This document shows, one piece after another, positions 37,701 to 50,338 of a stretch of DNA of 64,000 nucleotides. Made by a program: the position numbers and the translations under genes. The stretch comes from Aplidium turbinatum (lineage: Eukaryota > Chordata > Ascidiacea > Aplousobranchia > Polyclinidae), in contig OU964921.1 of assembly GCA_918807975.1 (NCBI GenBank), positions 36,792,498 through 36,856,497 on the forward strand, given 5' to 3'. How positions within the stretch are numbered: the first letter of the stretch is position 1; each line of letters starts with the position of its first letter. The notes under the pieces were generated by a model. The model searched no databases. It was not told where the DNA came from and worked only from the letters and a program-made list of their open reading frames with translations.

Positions 37701-38321
37701 AAACTTCACTCTGTCAATCTCGGTAACCGGCCCTGCGTCAAGAGCCTCTACAAGTATGCGAAACAACCAGGAATAACCTATCAAGGTTTTGTCAGTCCGA
37801 GAATAAAGATTCAAAACCAAACCAAAACGATTTTTTGAATTGAGTTTGCAATAAACTAACCAAAAATGACTTACCGGTAGGCTACAAGATAATTTTTTCT
37901 TTTTTTTTTGCAAGATAGTGATTCCCAAATAGTAAGTAATGCAATAATGTCAAACATAAAATCAGAAACTTACCAGTCCATTGCCTACTAATCCGATCAA
38001 GCAAATGCAGCAATAAACGGCAGGAACGACAACTTGACTTGGAGAGTAAAACTTATTCATCTCCATAATGAAGTCTAGTTGATCTGCACAGTTCAATAAA
38101 CCACCATCGTCTCCTTTATATGAGGGTATGGTGTCATTGGATGCGGAAAAGAAATCCTCATCTGAGTGGAACTGATCTGAATAATCTCCAACATTTACAC
38201 TGAAATTGCTTTGACCGATGTGCTTGGAGGTATCAATATCTTGATCATAAGACTGATATGTAGGATCGTTCATAAAGACATCTGAACCATTGTCAGACCC
38301 ACTAAAAATCAATTTCATCAT
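31798..38321 (-). CDS. Rhodopsin-class peptide GPCR with a very long acidic ECL2 (C3a/somatostatin/relaxin-3 receptor-like)
   Basis: Seven-transmembrane receptor. Exons (plus coordinates): 37974-38321, 37330-37491, 36991-37125, 36224-36305, 35235-35432, 33978-34216, 32214-32389, 31798-31927. Borders are GT/AG and the total is exactly 490 codons including TAA. N-terminus of about 95 residues with sequons at N11, N39 and N62 and Tyr in acidic context. TM1 has GLVGNGL, TM2 NLAIADTLFL, ECL1 WPFGAGMCK (Cys169), TM3 ends MSIDRYIAVV (DRY), TM6 FFICWLPFY, TM7 ANSCLNPILY. ECL2 spans about 100 residues (~236-345), rich in D/E and Y, with Cys near 338. Family resemblance: somatostatin/opioid/relaxin-3 receptors overall; C3a receptors also have TM4-ECL2 of this style. 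The ligand cannot be named. The stop overlaps a GTAAGC donor-like site, so a longer spliced tail is possible. Introns hold SINEs, a LINE and MITEs. Confidence 0.9.
32879..33135 (+). repeat. tRNA-derived SINE (family 2)
   Basis: tRNA-like head GGTTTGGTGACTCAGTGATTA...GGTTCCATTCC, then CCAAAGACCTTAAAAATGAC and a tail reading GGCAGCGCTGAATTTGTGCT. A second copy lies at 47.69 kb. It is in a GPCR intron. Confidence 0.65.
33228..33770 (-). mobile_element. LINE fragment: 3' end of reverse-transcriptase ORF
   Basis: Minus strand encodes a worn end of a non-LTR retrotransposon ORF2: INLQLKLRLLSCYIKPVMSY, SESWTYSKEI, YRRILKISYKKHITNEATRK, then VQDRWANDLAKQKMKFEGHI, VEGKRCRGRRRRTWGDDV and the stop, followed by ATGATGATG-type tail repeats. 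One in-frame stop interrupts it upstream of YRRILKIS. 5'-truncated, as LINE copies usually are. It lies in the GPCR intron before the TM6 exon. Confidence 0.85.
34245..34512 (-). repeat. tRNA-derived SINE (family 1), head truncated
   Basis: Minus-strand copy with the body motifs ATGGATGGAATAATTC, CAATCGGAAACTTCACTCTG and the tail GAGGATAAAGATTCAATCAA. The tRNA-like head is incomplete. It lies in a GPCR intron. Confidence 0.8.
34760..34967. mobile_element. hAT-Charlie-type MITE with 8-bp duplication
   Basis: 208 bp. Ends CAGGGGTCTCCAACCACCGG and GGTTGGGGACCGCTG. ATGTAGGC is duplicated on both sides (34752-34759, 34968-34975). No coding sequence. It lies in a GPCR intron. Confidence 0.88.
36594..36684. 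mobile_element. Palindromic MITE, CCCAGCCAGC variant
   Basis: 91 bp with ends CCCAGCC/GGCTGGG around the shared core TTGATTCAACGTCTACAAAT and its mirror. It lies in a GPCR intron. Confidence 0.75.
37521..37826 (+). repeat. tRNA-derived SINE (family 1), near full length
   Basis: Head GATAGCTCAGTTGGTTAGCG with a tRNA A-box, B-box-like GTTCAACTC, body CTAATGGATGGAATAATTTC, tail GAGAATAAAGATTCAAAACC. It lies in GPCR intron 1. It looks like a tRNA gene over its first ~80 bases but has no proper acceptor stem. Confidence 0.85.
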
Positions 38322-39649
38322 TTTTCAATCACCTGCATAGATTATTTTTCTAACAATTGATCAAGCTTTGCAACATATAGCCCACCTACGTCAAATAACC
38401 GAAACCTGAAAGAAAAATAATTCTGAGACATATCTATCCGTTGGTTGGACTGTGTTTTCTGTCAGCACACCGTTAGGTAAGTTTGTTTCGTTTTAATTAC
38501 TCCGTCAAGTATGGATTGTGATTAGAGACGTGAGTCGTTTTTTATGCTTGTTTAAAAAACATGACTTTTTTTAACGAAAATAAAAAAACGATTGTTTTTT
38601 TTGCACCAACAATCTAAAAGTTAAATGTTGGAACACAATTTTTACTTTTGTTCTCCGAAATATTTGTTATGAAATAATCAAGACATCGATAAGTTACCAA
38701 AATAAAACTTCGTCGATAAACTTTCCATTACAATCTTCTTTTGGCTTCACCAATGATCCAAAAGGATGCGCAGTGTGATAAAATAATCAAAAAAAAGATA
38801 ACGTATCACACTAAAATTGACAATTCAAATTGATTAAATTTAAATTGAAAGAACTTGAATTTGTCAATTTAGTGTGGTACCGTCTACTTTTTTTATCGAT
38901 AATTAAACCTGTAGCCTATCAGTCGAATAGACTGTAGATTCACCAATTAGACTTTAGACAACATCATAATACTCTATATAATAGACTATATAGAATGAAA
39001 GAAATGACAGGAATAAAAGAAATAAACAAACTAGTAAAGTAAATTAAGATAAGCAACAAAGAAGGTTCACTGTTAATATGGTCACCACTGGGATCTAACA
39101 GTTCTCATCCTCATCATTAGTAGCACTTGAACTTGGGTGGTTCGTTGGTGCCATTTGCTGAGCATGCGACCACACTTCTGACTCACAGAACTTAATTTAT
39201 ATTAAGTTATTCAGCAGTTATAATTCCAGACTTTTTTTGCAGTTTTTTGTTATGGTAATTGAAAACAGTTGTTACTTGAAAAAATGTATGAAACAATCGG
39301 GAATATTATAAAAAAACAAAAATACACATAAAATAAAATTTTTAAAAAACAACAACTAAAAAAACCGCTTCATCTCTATTGTGCGCGACAAAATCATTCA
39401 GGAGGAAGTATAGTAGAACTACATTTACTCCAGTGCGGCTTTTAGCTGTGGCTTCAGAGATATAGGCCTAGGCCTATTGTTATTACCAAACGACTTGACT
39501 TATTCTCTTAAACAGTTTAGTTTAGGCAATTACATCAAAGATTAACAATATTAAAGCTAAATTAGGTTAAATGGAGTTTACAAGATTGGCTTGGAGGCCA
39601 AAGCCACAACCTGGCGAACAAGTTTGTTAGGCTTGTTTAGTTTTTGTCT
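38322..39649. other. GPCR 5' flank; AT-rich hairpin
   Basis: No gene seen. 38806-38876 carries an inverted repeat (CACACTAAAATTGACAATTC and its near complement) with an AT-rich loop, possibly a MITE. The GPCR promoter and 5' UTR should start near 38322. Confidence 0.5.
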
Positions 39650-39933
39650 GCCGCGATAGCTCAGTTGGTTAGCGCGTGGCTTCGTGAACGAAGAAGCTTC
39701 AAGATCAAGCAACGCTAGTTCGACTCTCGGGGTGTACGCTTAAGCAACGCATTCTAAGGACTGTTCTCCATTCAGAAGGACCTAATGGATGGAATAATTC
39801 CCCAGCAACAACACTTCAACAATCGGAAATTTCACTCTGTCAATCTCGGTAACCGGCCCTGCATCAAGAACCTTTGCAAGTATGCGAAACTACCAGGAAT
39901 AACCTAACCAAAACCAACCAACCAATTGGTTTC
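39650..39933 (+). repeat. tRNA-derived SINE (family 1)
   Basis: Head CGCGATAGCTCAGTTGGTTA, B-box-like GTTCGACTC, body CCTAATGGATGGAATAATTC, ending in CCAACCAACC. The last part of the tail is shortened compared with the copy at 37.5 kb. Confidence 0.85.
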
Positions 39934-42900
39934 ATTTGCGTTAAAGTGATTTTGTCAAACTTACACTTGCTATGTTTGTCTCAGCACATCAACAAAAAGT
40001 AACTGAATTTGTAGTGAAAATATAGGCTATAGACCTCTACAATAGAAAACATTTCAACTAAAAACTCCAACTAATTTTGCATTTAAAGAACATAAACAAA
40101 CGACCAATATATAAGCCACACAAATTACGCATCAATCAAAATAAAGAGTGAAAGCTGACCTAGGAAGTCTTTCGGGCGTCAAAAGCGGACACCGAAATAG
40201 AATCTGAGTTATAAAGTTTAGTTACAATATTTGGTGCATATAGTGAGCTTGAACGGTAATTCTCATTAAATTTTTCTCCAGACATGCAACATTGAAACCC
40301 TTTTCCACAAAGTTTCTTGGTCTAACAATTATTGTTCTTACACTTTAACACTTTAACGATCTAACCTTTAGCGATTGTATTTAAGCCAAAAGCAATGCAC
40401 CATTAGATACGCTTTGCATCAGGAAAACAGCTTTGTCTATTTTTATACAGAGCCTATCTCATTCTGAAGATAAGCTATAGATTCTGCAATCAATGATTTC
40501 TGAATTTGAGGAAGAAAGAGCTTTTAATGCATTTCCTGCTGTTAGTTAGCTAGAAGAAGCAGATTGCTTTTAGTACTTGATTAAAGCTCGGTTAGACAAT
40601 GAGCCAACAACAAGTCTAAAAAAATCAATACCGGCTAATTGCTACGGAAGGTAGAAATCGAATTCAGAGTCCTTTCTATTTTGAACGCTAAAAGCTCTTG
40701 CTGATTGCATTCAAATTCATCAATTTTAAGCAGCTCTTCGCTATCCGACAGGTGCACAAAAACAATCTGAGAATGCGCCTCAACAACAACATTTAGCAAT
40801 CGCGAAGGTAAATCGTTCTCTTTGTGTTACAAGCAGCAATTAAACTTTGGTGGAAAGGAGCACGAGCAAAGAAAGCGGAAACCGAGAAAAAGCTTTTGTT
40901 TTAAATTGCCAACAATTCATAGGTCAATTGGCCATTACAAGAGTTGCCAACTTCCGAAAATGAAAATATGCTATCAAACGTAAGTCATAACTACAGCAAC
41001 TACTGTAGTTCAAATTGCCCAGCAAACAATCGGCTCAGTGTGATGCGAAACTATACTAGCAATGTTTGAGGCTACATAACTCATACAACTTAAGACAAAC
41101 CACATTTTCTCATTTCAAAACAACCTCAGGCCCAAGTTATTTACATTAGTAGGCTAGACAACTGCAAGTAGCGCTGAAAGCAATCACATTTGCAATCATA
41201 ATGTTATACGTTCAAAAACATAAATGTAGCAAAGGGAGGTGTAAAAACTGGGCTCACTTGGGCGGCAGTTTTAAAAAAGTAAACAAGATTTTTATTGAAA
41301 AATAGTGGTTTCAGCAATGATTGCAATATTTTGCTCCACTGCTCCAAACATTTTTATATAAGCCCATTTTTAATCAACATCACACTTCTGCACTTTGCCA
41401 CTTGTTCAAGAAAGTCCACTTTCTTGTAGAATATGAATCAACTCCCGAAAAGCAATGTCAACATTGTTTCATCAAACGAGTAACTGCTTGCTGGTACTAT
41501 AAATATCAGCAAAACTTTTCGATAACATCACAACTTTCTTTTACTATTTACTTTTACTTTTGCTCCTTTGTTCTTGTGAACTTTCAATTCAAGTGAGTCA
41601 AGTGATGGTGTGTTTGAGCTTCTATATAGCAAGCTACTGAGATTTAAGACTAGTAAATGTTAGCTTTGGCCTACAGTGTTTGCATTTCTTTTTGGCTTAA
41701 GTTCCTAGCTATCTGAGAGGCTACAATGTTTCTGTCTTGGAGAGCTAATGGCAACTCACTTCTTACCGAAACGTGTTTATGTTTTTGATTTTATTTCAAC
41801 TACTCTTTGGCGCTCAAACTTGTTCCACATATTTAACATTACAAAGCAAATCAACTACCTTAAATTTTTTAATAAATTGGTGTCAAAACTTTAACTTTGA
41901 AAGGGGAAATAACCTACCACTAAATTTTATATGAGTCTTGTTTACATTTTGTGTCAATAAAACTAACTTTACATTTGTTCCACATCATCGTATTTACATT
42001 TTGAACGCTTCATTTGGTTCTGAAGTTTATGTCATTCTTAAGTTTGAGCATTGTTTAAAACCTATACAGTTTGTAAGTCTCTTGTAATTCCTGCTGGAGG
42101 TGCTTCCAACTTAGTTCACCAATATTGAACGTCGGTTGTACCTACAAGGCCTATGTGTTGTGGTCATGTTTACGTGTTAGACCTGCAATAAATCTAGTTC
42201 ATCCGAAGGAAGTAACGGGCATGGATTTTAAGAAAATGGAGGTGAAGCGTGTCCAATGACGACATTTTCTAATTAAATGCCGTATTTTTTATGCAAAAAA
42301 AGGGCAAATAGAGCTAATATTTACATTTTGCCTGCTAGGAGAGGCGGTGTGTTTGCTTTCAGCTCAGCCTTTGAGTTAAAATCCCTCACGAGTTTCATGT
42401 TTATTTGTTGCAGATCCCGGGGATAGCAACGGATGGGGAAAATTTTTTAAGGAACATCAAAGTTTGGACAAAGCAAACGTTTTAAGAAAACACAAACAAT
42501 GTAAGGCCCGAAAGAGCTAATGGCTGGAAAAGGTCTAAGGGCGGCTTGCTCTTCAGAAAAATTGAAAGATTTTACTTTGTTTTGGCCGCTTTTTGTGCAT
42601 TTTTAGCCCCAGTTATGATTTTTGGTTGAAAACATACCTCTTTCCCGCTTCGCATCTAGCCAAATTCATCAAATTAAAACTGAGTTTCTGTACAAGTTTG
42701 AGTTGCACGGTTTGGTTTATTAGTTGACTGAGCAATGTGTTTCATTGGAAGATTGCGTTATTTTCTTTGCTTTTAAAAGTGCACTGCAACGAAAATACAT
42801 GGCTTTTGTATTTGTAGATCTTTCTGAAATAAAACGTTTTTCAACAATTTTTTTATTTTTTGTGTTACCATTAATTAAAAAACCTAAACAAACCTTTTTT

Positions 42901-43060
42901 GATTTGAATGATTCTGATTGGTCAAAATTTTTGATGACGTCATTGACTGGCAACGCCGTATCCAAGGTCTACTATTTTGCGTGCAAACACAAGGAACAAA
43001 TCGCGTAGGCTACCGAAACAGCGAACAATTTTGTGCTAAGGGAGCTTTTACGCCCTTAAA
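39934..43060. other. Spacer; no gene seen
   Basis: About 3.1 kb of AT-rich DNA with short open frames only. Nothing recognised. Confidence 0.5.
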
Positions 43061-43465
43061 ATGGTGGCTTCTTGTATGGCTCCCAGTTGTACTAACCGGG
43101 GAATCGTCAAAGGGGTCGGTTTCCTCTTTGACGATTCCCTTCATCGTTTACCTCTGAATAATGACGACAAGCTGAAGAAATGGATCTCGGCGATGAAACT
43201 CCAAGACCCACCTGTAAACAAGCACTGCCGTGTGTGCAGCAATCATTTTCTGGCCAGCGATTACCAACGTGATCTACAGGCAGAGCTACAAGGCACCAAG
43301 TCCAGACACCTGCTCATCCCTGAAGCTGTTCCTTCTGTCTTGGATTTTTTAAGATATGTGAAAGCTACTGTCAATGCAGTACCCACAAAACTCGATCGAC
43401 CTAGGTACAGGTCTATGAGTAGGCTACGATCGGGCACCTTTTCCCATTCATTAACGTGCTGGTAG
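43061..43465 (+). CDS. THAP zinc-finger domain ORF
   Basis: 134 codons. The N-terminus is a THAP domain, a C2CH zinc-dependent DNA-binding fold: Cys5 and Cys10 (SCMAPSC), HRLPL, WISAMKL, then CRVCSNHF with Cys59 and His62, and IPEAVPSVLDF matching the AVPTIF-type end of the fold. Spacing of 48 residues between the Cys pair and CxxH is normal. After the domain the frame has no known motif and stops, and a GTACAG-type donor could splice it onward near 43403. THAP domains occur in host regulators and in P-element-type transposases. No transposase was found here, so either a single-exon fragment or the first exon of a longer gene is possible. Confidence 0.65.
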   Translation: MVASCMAPSCTNRGIVKGVGFLFDDSLHRLPLNNDDKLKKWISAMKLQDPPVNKHCRVCSNHFLASDYQRDLQAELQGTKSRHLLIPEAVPSVLDFLRYVKATVNAVPTKLDRPRYRSMSRLRSGTFSHSLTCW

Positions 43466-46400
43466 ATCTATATCGATTTTTGTAGTTGGTATCTTTTTCG
43501 TCCCGGACGCGTTAATGACGAAAAATAAAAAGATTGATGATGATGATGAGGTCAGTAGGACAGTAAAACATCGGCAGGGTAGGCAACTCTGAATACACAG
43601 GCTACTTTTAGTTGATATAAACCACTTGGTTCAAGCAAATTATTTTCCTGCATTTTTTTCAATACAAATTTTCCATCCGACTGCTGTCCGAACTGGTGTT
43701 GTCAGAGCACGAATCAGAATGATGTTCTTCGCTGTCAAGTCGCCGTCTTTTTAGTTCAAAGAAAAATCCTTGTCGAGTTTCAGACATCTTGTTTGTGCTT
43801 CTTCTTCTTGCTTATGAGGCAGCAATGCAGGCAACATCTCCCAATTGTTGCAACCAGAGTAATGTCTTCATATCAGGGTCTATGAGATCCACATGTTCTG
43901 CAGGTCGCATGTTTGTGCTGATCTTCTATTACTCAATATACAATGACCTATGCGACGTTTCCAAGGCAAATGCCTGAAGCTGTTTACTTGGCTGCCCGCC
44001 GATGACGTCACAAGACACATAGCGCCACCAGGTGGCCGATTTTCATTTGGTTATATCTCCCAAACAAAAAGGTATATCAAAAAAAAATTTCGAAAAATAT
44101 AATATTTAAACACTAAAGAATCACCAAAAAATGTTTAATTTTTCATTTCAGGTCCCCTTTAAGGGGCACATCAAAAGTTTCTACCAACGAAATTCACTGC
44201 TGAGAGCATGCCTCACCAATACTCGCGATTAGGTTAATGAAAAGAACCTGAGCGAGTAATGTGTGGCAGAAAGTTTGCAGAAACAAAAAAGCGCATGATT
44301 TTTTCTTAATTTTTTACTTTCTGTTTCTTTACTTTATCTGTAACTGTATATGGGACAAGTTATACACGTTCATGCAAATTTACCTTTGATTAAAACCCGT
44401 CTCTTAATTATAAACTACGGTCATTTGTGCTTGAAAGCTGCAATCAAACGTGCAATGCATCACTATGTGAAAAGCGAATCTATAATTTAATTACCCAAAG
44501 GCCCGTTTCGAATTATCGCTAAGCCAAGGCGCCTGTCTAAGTTAAGCGCCTTAACATCGTCTGTCTCTAACTGGGTGACTGCTGCTGAATCACATATCAA
44601 TGAAACAGTAACAGTACCTTTGCCATCGTGAACTTGCAACCTACTTACGCAATGACGACATCGCAAATCTTTTACGTTTTCACAACGTAAAAACGTTTAT
44701 TGCAGAAGTTAAAGAAACGTAGACGCAATGCAAAGCATGTCGCCTTTTTATGAAATTTTGGCGTGAGATCAGACGACAATGCGCTCCCTCATGACGCCCA
44801 TGATTTGACACATGACAAGTCAATGATATCATAAGTGACAGAAATGAAAAAAAAACTGGTCAAACAGCTGTACTCTTTGGAGCAGCGTTTCCCTTTTGTG
44901 CCATAATTTCTTATTTGTTCAACTTGTTATCGTTTTTCTAAAAAGTTCATTTAACCAGGACTTTTTACTTGCCGAAGTATATTTTTACATTATGGGTCAC
45001 AGCGTCTACTAGACCACGCTCGTACTTCGTTACCTACGTAAGCGTATTCGAAAATGGTGTTGGGCATAATTATATAAACTCCTGTTACGCAGTGGACAAT
45101 TTCTATTTTACACTACGTATCCAGTGAGTCAACCATTCGACACCTCTTCTATACTTTCAGCTTTAACTCTTAAAAATGACAACTTAGGAAACTGTAGCCT
45201 AATTTCTTCTGGCACTAACGTTAAAACATCATTAGACCAATAGACTTACCCTACGTCAAATTGGCAATATTGTCTTGTGATTAAAAATTTTTATGGTAAA
45301 ATGTAGAACAAATTTTCTAATTCTGCACATCAGAAGTTCTCGAAGATTTGCTTACTTTTGAAAGATGAAGAAATCATTGGAGTTGGGTTTGCAGCTTGTG
45401 CCTAAATTTACTTCAGTCCATAGGCGTATGTGACTGAAAAATATGCTGCTCCTTGTTTTTGACCCAACAATGAAACATTGCAATGGTGAAGCAAGATCTT
45501 AAAAAGAGCTCGTTTGAGAATTTTAAGATAATATTTCATCAAACCTGTTTCTTGACCAACCGCGGATTTATCAAAACCAATCTTTGCAAACAGCTAATCG
45601 GCTACTACAGAGAAAGGAGCTAATTTCTAAGAATTAAATAACTTAATAACTTCTGTGCACATTTTAAAAAGGAAATTTCATTTACATAAACTAAACATTT
45701 TGTTAAGGCTGTCAAATTATGGCAGTAGGCTAACTGTGAGCGTACAAACGTATTTAAATTAATTGCATTCCATTAGCTAAGATGCACGTAGGCTACGTAG
45801 GCTATATGTACCATAATGTAAACCTACGCCTTTTGTAAATTAATCTAATGAGAAAAAATCGTTGAGCTTAACAAACTTTTACAAGTTAACTTAGCCTATG
45901 TAGACTACTGTAGTCTGTAGTTACAAGTAAGCAGTTGCTACGAATAGATTTGGTGTATCATTAAAAACGAAGACAGGCATGATGACATTTAAAGTGATTT
46001 ACCATTCAACCTTAACATACACTTCTCTCTTGCCATGCAATAGTTAAATGAGTTGTCTCGTGTTTGGTGTCAAGTACACTTCTGAACTTAACCTTTTGTC
46101 GAAAATTAAACTTTAAATCAGAGCCAGATATTTTAATGTCTGGCTTTAGTAACCTCGCATAAACTTTGTGGGATTACAAAATTTATCTTTAGATGTTAGT
46201 ATTAGTTGCACTTGCACAGGTGGAGCAATTTCTGTAATACTTACAAAATTTATAAGACCGTCATGATTTCTTGTACGATGATTGACAGCAGCTGACCACA
46301 CAGTGTTGCCTTATATTAAAATATCCAAAAACCATCTAGTAGCCTAATTACTTTTACAAATAAAATCAAAACTGCTTCCCGGCAGCTTCATTAACTGCAC

Positions 46401-47110
46401 TCGCTGGCCACACAAAACATCAACTTAAGCTACATAAGTCTGTCTTTCCGAACGCGGTATTTTTTCTTCATAATCGTTATAAAATTAATAATAATAATAA
46501 TGTTATGATGTTATTTAATATTTATTGCTGCTCTGCAACTGCTAAGGTCTATTAGCGACAGGGCTGATATTTAATTGTTATGTTAGTTTTACGATATCGT
46601 CACATTATCACCCGACTTATCCTCACTGCGTTATGCAAGAAAGAATGCAATAGATACTGTTGATCAACGTCATTGGTGCAACCCTGGAAGCAACCTCAGT
46701 CCTACCAGAAATAGAGCCGAATGCGAAATTCCTCAGCCACAAAGCTGGTATTATAAAACTAATTAGGTGTCATATATTTTTCACTCGTAATTTCTAATGT
46801 ACAGTAGTTATGTATAGTTTTAAAGCCTATGTAGTCCATGCACCTGCACCACTTGGGACCACACCAAGCAGCGTCCTATCCCTTCTTGTTCTGATCGTTA
46901 CAATGTCACGTAACACCTTAAAGCAATTCTTCACAGCGCCAATTCCCTTTCCATTGCCTCACTCGGGGTGCCACCAAGGCGCTAGTTTACTTCCTGTATA
47001 CGCTGCGTAATTGTTACTTCCTGGAGGTAGGCCCACTGAGGTTACGATGGATTTTCTGAGCGACGAATGTTAGGCTACTGATGCAAAACAATTCCAACAT
47101 CCCAACTATC
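43466..47110. other. Spacer; no gene seen
   Basis: A (GAT)n tract lies at about 43534-43548 and (AAT)n at about 46487-46503. 43652-43813 on the minus strand has a short frame FELKRRRLDSEEHHSDSC of unknown nature. No supported gene. Confidence 0.45.
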
Positions 47111-47118
47111 TTTTAAAA

Positions 47119-47651
47119 CAGTGCTTCTTAAACAGGTAAATGGTTTACCCCAGGGTGAATGAAATTTTTGCATGGGTGAACCAACCAAAAGGGGTGAATA
47201 AGGGTGAACCGTCAGAAATAGATGATAGCTTGCGAGCAGGGCGGGTATTCCGGGTGTTCAACCTGTTCAGTGAACAGGTGAGAATTTCCAAAAACAAAAT
47301 CAATTCTAAGTTTTTCATTTAAGTAAATCGACTACGAACTGTTGTTTTTTGGTGTTTTTTTGCTTATAGTAAGAGTGAAGTTGGCTTGCACTGAGTGTTT
47401 AAGTACAAAAATTTTGTGACAATGTTTTGTTCTTTTGTAGCTTTATATTTCTGGACTCGTGAAATTGAAGATTTGCAATGGTAGCCTAAAACTTAGCTTG
47501 AGTTGGTCTTAAGAAAAGTCGAAACAACTTAAGTCATTTTGTGCTGTTGTATATAGACGAAATAGTTTTATCATATCATGAGACAAGGGTGAATGAAATC
47601 TGGAGATAGATGCTAGGGGTGAACAAAACTAAAAAAGTTTAAGAAGCACTG
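47119..47651. mobile_element. hAT-type MITE with 8-bp duplication
   Basis: 533 bp. Ends CAGTGCTTCTTAAAC and GTTTAAGAAGCACTG, perfect over 15 bases, flanked by TTTTAAAA on both sides (47111-47118, 47652-47659). The interior repeats a GGGTGAA(T/C)-rich motif near both ends. No coding sequence. Confidence 0.88.
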
Positions 47652-47687
47652 TTTTAAAAGTCAAGACTTGCCTGAGCAATCTATACA

Positions 47688-47800
47688 ACCAGCTCAGTGA
47701 CCGAGTGGTTACTGTCGTTAGTGCTGGTAGGCCTGGGTTCGATACCAAGTCTTTTCATACCAAAACCTTTAAAAACGGTATCGATTGTGATGTTTTTTTT
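47688..47800 (+). repeat. tRNA-derived SINE (family 2) fragment
   Basis: CTCAGTGACCGAGTGGTTAC...GGGTTCGATACC tRNA-like head followed by CCAAAACCTTTAAAAACGGT, as in the copy at 32.88 kb. Confidence 0.6.
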
Positions 47801-50330
47801 TTGCACAACGCTGTGAAAATAAGTCGGGTAATAGTATGGTGACATTTTTAATGTGATATAAAATTGACATAGACCACTGCCGTTAATGACCTTAGCTGCA
47901 TAATGTATAAACTACAACGTTAGAGTGCAAAGATAAAATCATTCGACAGGATAAGAAGAAATTCCAAATTATACGATTCTAATCTGAAGACCTGAAATAT
48001 CAATGACAAAATGTTAAGCCCACTTGCAAAACTATACGGACCTGATTATAGGCTATTTGGGCCATCATTATTAATATAGCCTACTTGTGGTAAAATTTAC
48101 TGTCATATCCTTTTACAATAAACTACCCAACTAATGTTCTAAGCATTTAATTTTGCAATTGATCGAACAATTTCTCATTCTGAACTATCTTTTTCGCAAA
48201 TGCGTTCCAGTTAAATCGATACTATACCATGCAAAGTAGGTTTTGCCAGGTTTCACAAAATGTACTCGCCTATTTCTGCATTAGCTATGTTGTTTCTGCA
48301 CTGGATGGTTTGTTTTATTAAGCTGATAGCTTATGCATTCAAAACAAATCTTATCGATCGATCAACTCTTTTAACGATGTTATCTGTCAACAATCTTCGC
48401 TCTGTTCTTGAAACATTTGCATACCTTGTCATCACGTGATTAGTTTATCCTAGTTTGAAAACAAGCGGTTGTCTTACTTTTTTTGTTTTCATAAACCTGT
48501 TAGGCTAGGCTACTTGGGGCCAGACATTGAGTAGCACCGGAAATGTTTTATTGTCATACTTTTTTTAACTTATACAATTCTGCAAATGATATGGGCTTAG
48601 GGTTAGATTTCATTGCCTTTATAGTTATAAATAACCTATAATTCAAATAAAAAACCTTATAATTTCAGAATTCTTAATTTTTGGGTTAGTGCGTTACTTT
48701 TGAAAATTATTGCTTTATGTTTGAGCTCTCATAGCCTGGCAGATCTTGTTTCAAAGAGAAGGCTATAAAAAAATGACATGTGTAAGTAAGCTATAAATTG
48801 AACAAGTTTTAGTATCATCCATGTAATCCTTAACGATAGGGTGAAAAAAATGTTACGGGTGGTCTTATCCTAAGGGTAAAGGAAAGATAACAATGGGTGC
48901 AATCGATGAGCTTCGTTTAAAAATTCGGTAGATAAATTTTAAACTTTCTCAACATACTGTATAAAATACCAAATCGTATTTCCAGTGCAATACCTAAGAT
49001 AAAAAGACTGGAAAGCTATTCGTGACCGCTGCGAGTCATTAAAAGAAAAATTACTGTACACAAATAGCAGTAGGCTAAGTTTTCTATTGATTAACATTGC
49101 CTGCCTGCTGTTCTATCTTGATATGTGACTGAGAGCTTTACAACCAATTGGCTGGATTTTTGCCATAAACATTAATTATAAGCTTGCATTTTTTCCTGTT
49201 TTGGCCTCTTTAACCTTTCCGTCAATGAAAACACAATGAATTTCTATTGAAGTTGAAATTTATGACGTAATTTCCTGAGCATAAACAACGAGACAAGTTG
49301 ATGACGTGATTAAGTTAACTCATGTTACCTTTCTGTTAATGGAAGGTTGGACATCTGCTACTCAACATCTTATGCATTGGAAATATGTAATCTATTCTCA
49401 CCTAACAAATTTTTCTATAGTTTTTTTTTCTCAAACGTTCTTGCAGAAAATGACTATTTGCCGACTGAGTAATAACAAAATTAGAAAGGCTTTATGGGGT
49501 TATTATACAAATACTGTGCTTTATTTCATTCTAGTTTTCTCGTGGTTGCGTCTTCCAACGCCGCACATCTTCATTAGATTACGTAAACATTTTGCGCCTT
49601 TGATATTACTTTAGGCCACGAAGTAAAAAAAACTGAAAATGTCACCAAGCGTTTTGGGCTAGGCCTACTCCTTTTTGCAAGAAATCAAGTTAGACTTTCA
49701 ATTTTGGTTTTAAACATTGAAGTTCGATGGGCCTACCAAGAAATAACAAAACTGTTTGCCTAAACTCATTCTCCACTTTCAACTAATGAAAATAGATTAG
49801 GCTGCTAAGTTTACCAAATGTTAGCGTTTTAAACAACTTACAGCCTACCAGGGTAATCGGATCTTCTCGTCCATTGCCACACTGTAACCTTCGACCTATA
49901 ATTAAAGTCAAAGTCTTGCGAAAGTTATTTGAGTTGTGTTCTTCGTCATGTTTGCAGCAAACACAAATGCTTCTCCCGAGATAGAAAATATTTCAGCCTT
50001 TTTTGTGTCAAGTAGTAAAAATATCTTACGGTATCTTAAAATAACAAATCTAAACTTTTGAAAACATTTACTGTAACTACTGAACGCCACACAAAAATCA
50101 AAGCATTTTGCCCTGAAGTCAGTGTTACTTTTCCTGATTTGATCAATTGATGTGAAGGTGCGTGTTGCCAACTTGCCATTCATCTTCGCGGAGTAAAGAC
50201 ATTTTAAAGTGGAGAGGTCTTATCACCTTGAATAATGGTAATTAGGAGTCAGTCTGGACTGCGTAGTTGTTAAACTAACACCGCATTCTGCCATTCAACA
50301 AAACCAAGCGGCTGCGATGTGTGCCTATCA
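47801..50330. other. Spacer; no gene seen
   Basis: About 2.5 kb. The longest frame (49306-49614, plus) is hydrophobic, without a known motif or splice context, and is not supported as a gene. Confidence 0.5.
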
Positions 50331-50338
50331 CTCATCAG

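Noticed and set aside
20293-46503. CRISPR-like or satellite arrays among the short repeats
   Set aside because: Only simple (TTA)n, (GTT)n, (GAT)n and (AAT)n microsatellites are present; nothing with regular repeat-spacer structure.
49306-49614. 102-codon hydrophobic frame
   Set aside because: AT-rich chance frame, no motif and no neighbouring exon.
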